Assembly: GCA_008921705.1 (NCBI GenBank)
Contig: VFFE01009197.1
Span: 1,499,490-1,563,489 of the forward strand
Length of the DNA stretch: 64,000 bases
Direction: 5' to 3'
From: Burhinus oedicnemus
Taxonomy: Eukaryota > Chordata > Aves > Charadriiformes > Burhinidae
The notes beneath the pieces were generated by a model. That model did not search any database, was not told the origin of the DNA, and worked only from the letters and a program-made list of their open reading frames with translations. The position numbers and the translations under genes were made by a program. This document shows, one piece after another, positions 62,874 through 64,000 of this stretch. Numbering within the stretch: the first letter of the stretch is position 1; each line of letters opens with the position of its first letter.

Positions 62874-63568
62874 AAATGGATGGAGAGCAGCCCTGAAGAG
62901 AATGACTTGGGGGTGTTGGTGGATGGGAAGGTCAACATGAGCCAGCAACGTGTGCTGGCAGCCCAGAAAGCCAACCACATCCTGGGCTTCATCCCCAGCA
63001 GCGTGGCCAGCAGGGCAAGGGAGGGGATTCTGCCCCTCTGCTCCACTCTGGTGAGACCCCCCTCAGTGCTGCCTCCAGCTCTGAGGCCCCCAATATCAGA
63101 AGGACATGGACTTGTTAGAGCAGGTCCAGAGGAGGCCACGAAGATGATCCGAGGGCTGGAGCACCTCTGCTGTGAGGACAGGCTGAGAGAGTTGGGGTTG
63201 TTCAGCCTGGAGAAGAGAAGGCTCTGGGGAGACCTTACAGCCCCTTCCAGTATCTGAAGGGGGCCTACAAGAAAGCTGGAGAGGGACTTTTTACAAGGGC
63301 ATGTAGTGATAGGACGAGGGGTAATGGCTTCACACTGGAAGAGGGGAGATTCAGATTAGATCTCAGGAAGAAGTTTTTCACTCTGAGGGTAGTGGCCCAG
63401 GTTGCCCAGGGAAGCTGTGGAGGCTCCATTCCTGGAGGTGTTCAAAGGCCAGGCTGGACGAGGCTTTGAGCAACCTGGTCTAGTGGGAGGTGTCTTTGCC
63501 CATGGCAGGGGGGTTGGAACTGGATGATCTTTAAGGTCCCTTCCAACCTAAACCATTCTATGATTCTA
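62874..63568 (+). mobile_element. CR1 LINE, 5'-truncated (about 695 bp)
   Basis: The plus-strand copy of the main subfamily begins at the W-M-E-S-S-P-E-E block and ends CCATTCTATGATTCTA. It has small deletions: in the ALVRP region near 63060, around 63240, and near 63390 where the R-H-W-N-R segment is shortened. It carries the shared one-base deletion at about 63127-63143. Inactive. Confidence 0.95.
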
Positions 63569-63869
63569 AGGAAGTAACCAGGGTTTTTTTCCCTCCTCAG
63601 CCAGGCCACTGTCTGCTATACTGTCAACCAGCACCCCACAAGAGCTTCTCTCAGTCATTTGCTAAAGAGAATCTGTTCATAGATTCTCACAAGAGTCCAC
63701 ATGGTTTATTATACTGTATTCAGTCACCAAAAAAAAATCCATTAGCTCTCATCCAGCGTGCCTCAGAAATAGCATAAACAATCATAAAAGTGTAAGCAAA
63801 GAGATAGTAGCTTTCTTCTGACAATTGTTAAACTGAATCAACTTCCCCCTCTCGCCCCTTCCCAAACAG
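63569..63869. other. Unique DNA preceding an exon-like segment
   Basis: Ordinary AT-rich sequence. Its last 25 bases are a C/T-rich tract ending AAACAG, the acceptor side of the segment at 63870. Confidence 0.5.
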
Positions 63870-63899
63870 TTTTTCAGTACTTGAAGCCAAGTATTTCCG
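63870..63899 (+). other. Exon-like segment (30 nt), candidate
   Basis: A long C/T tract (CTTCCCCCTCTCGCCCCTTC, then CCAAACAG) precedes 30 bases that end TTTCCG at a strong donor (GTGAGTACT). Two frames are open: F-S-V-L-E-A-K-Y-F and F-Q-Y-L-K-P-S-I-S. A second AG at 63876-63877 could give a 22-base form. CTGAATC about 30 bases upstream is a plausible branch point. It has one of the best donor and acceptor pairs in the window, but I do not recognise the peptide and the window ends 100 bases later. Confidence 0.33.
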
Positions 63900-64000
63900 G
63901 TGAGTACTGCAGAGCCACTGAGCTGCTACGCCTGCGTGTGGCAGGGCTAGAAGGAAAACCATGCACCGGTGTCCCATCCAGATGGGTACCCACAGCTGGC

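Noticed and set aside
1..64000. tRNA, rRNA, CRISPR array, DNA transposon with inverted termini
   Set aside because: No cloverleaf-type A/B box pair, regular spacer array or terminal inverted repeat pair with target duplication was found by eye. A tRNA scan and a RepeatMasker run would be decisive.

Overview
The window is nuclear DNA of a bird. The evidence is a set of about a dozen 5'-truncated CR1 LINEs ending in the avian-type 8-bp tail (ATTCTATG repeats), plus two solo LTRs of endogenous-retrovirus type. CR1 covers roughly a tenth of the window. I see no mammalian-type L1 or Alu-like SINE and no bacterial features. The base composition is AT-rich. I find no confident host protein-coding gene, tRNA, rRNA or CRISPR array. 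It reads as intergenic DNA or the interior of long introns.

Layout. 1-9.1 kb: unique AT-rich DNA with a 355-bp solo LTR (minus strand, 6-bp target duplication) at 4.4-4.8 kb and a 77-bp direct repeat whose copies lie 1,072 bp apart (6.8 and 7.8 kb). 9.1-16.7 kb: three CR1 pieces on the minus strand, including the longest, which keeps part of the reverse-transcriptase domain with its F-A-D-D motif. 16.7-28.6 kb: mostly unique, with one plus-strand CR1, a perfect 13-bp hairpin and two minus-strand exon-like segments. 28.6-37.6 kb: two minus-strand CR1s, a GT microsatellite with a strong G-quadruplex motif beside a plus-strand exon-like segment, a CpG-richer block (33.1-33.95 kb), and an assembly gap of 20 N. 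37.6-51 kb: unique DNA, then three plus-strand CR1s. 51-64 kb: a 50-T homopolymer, CR1s in both orientations, a 721-bp solo LTR of ERVL type (5-bp target duplication), and a plus-strand exon-like segment close to the right end.

Two points about the CR1 set stand out. All six copies of the main subfamily that span one site in the C-terminal part of ORF2 share the same one-base deletion, so it was probably in the source element. Five of those copies also start within about 85 bp of each other in element coordinates.

The exon-like segments rest only on splice-site shape and an open frame. Such pairs are common by chance in DNA this long, and I do not recognise any of the encoded peptides. They are candidates, not genes.
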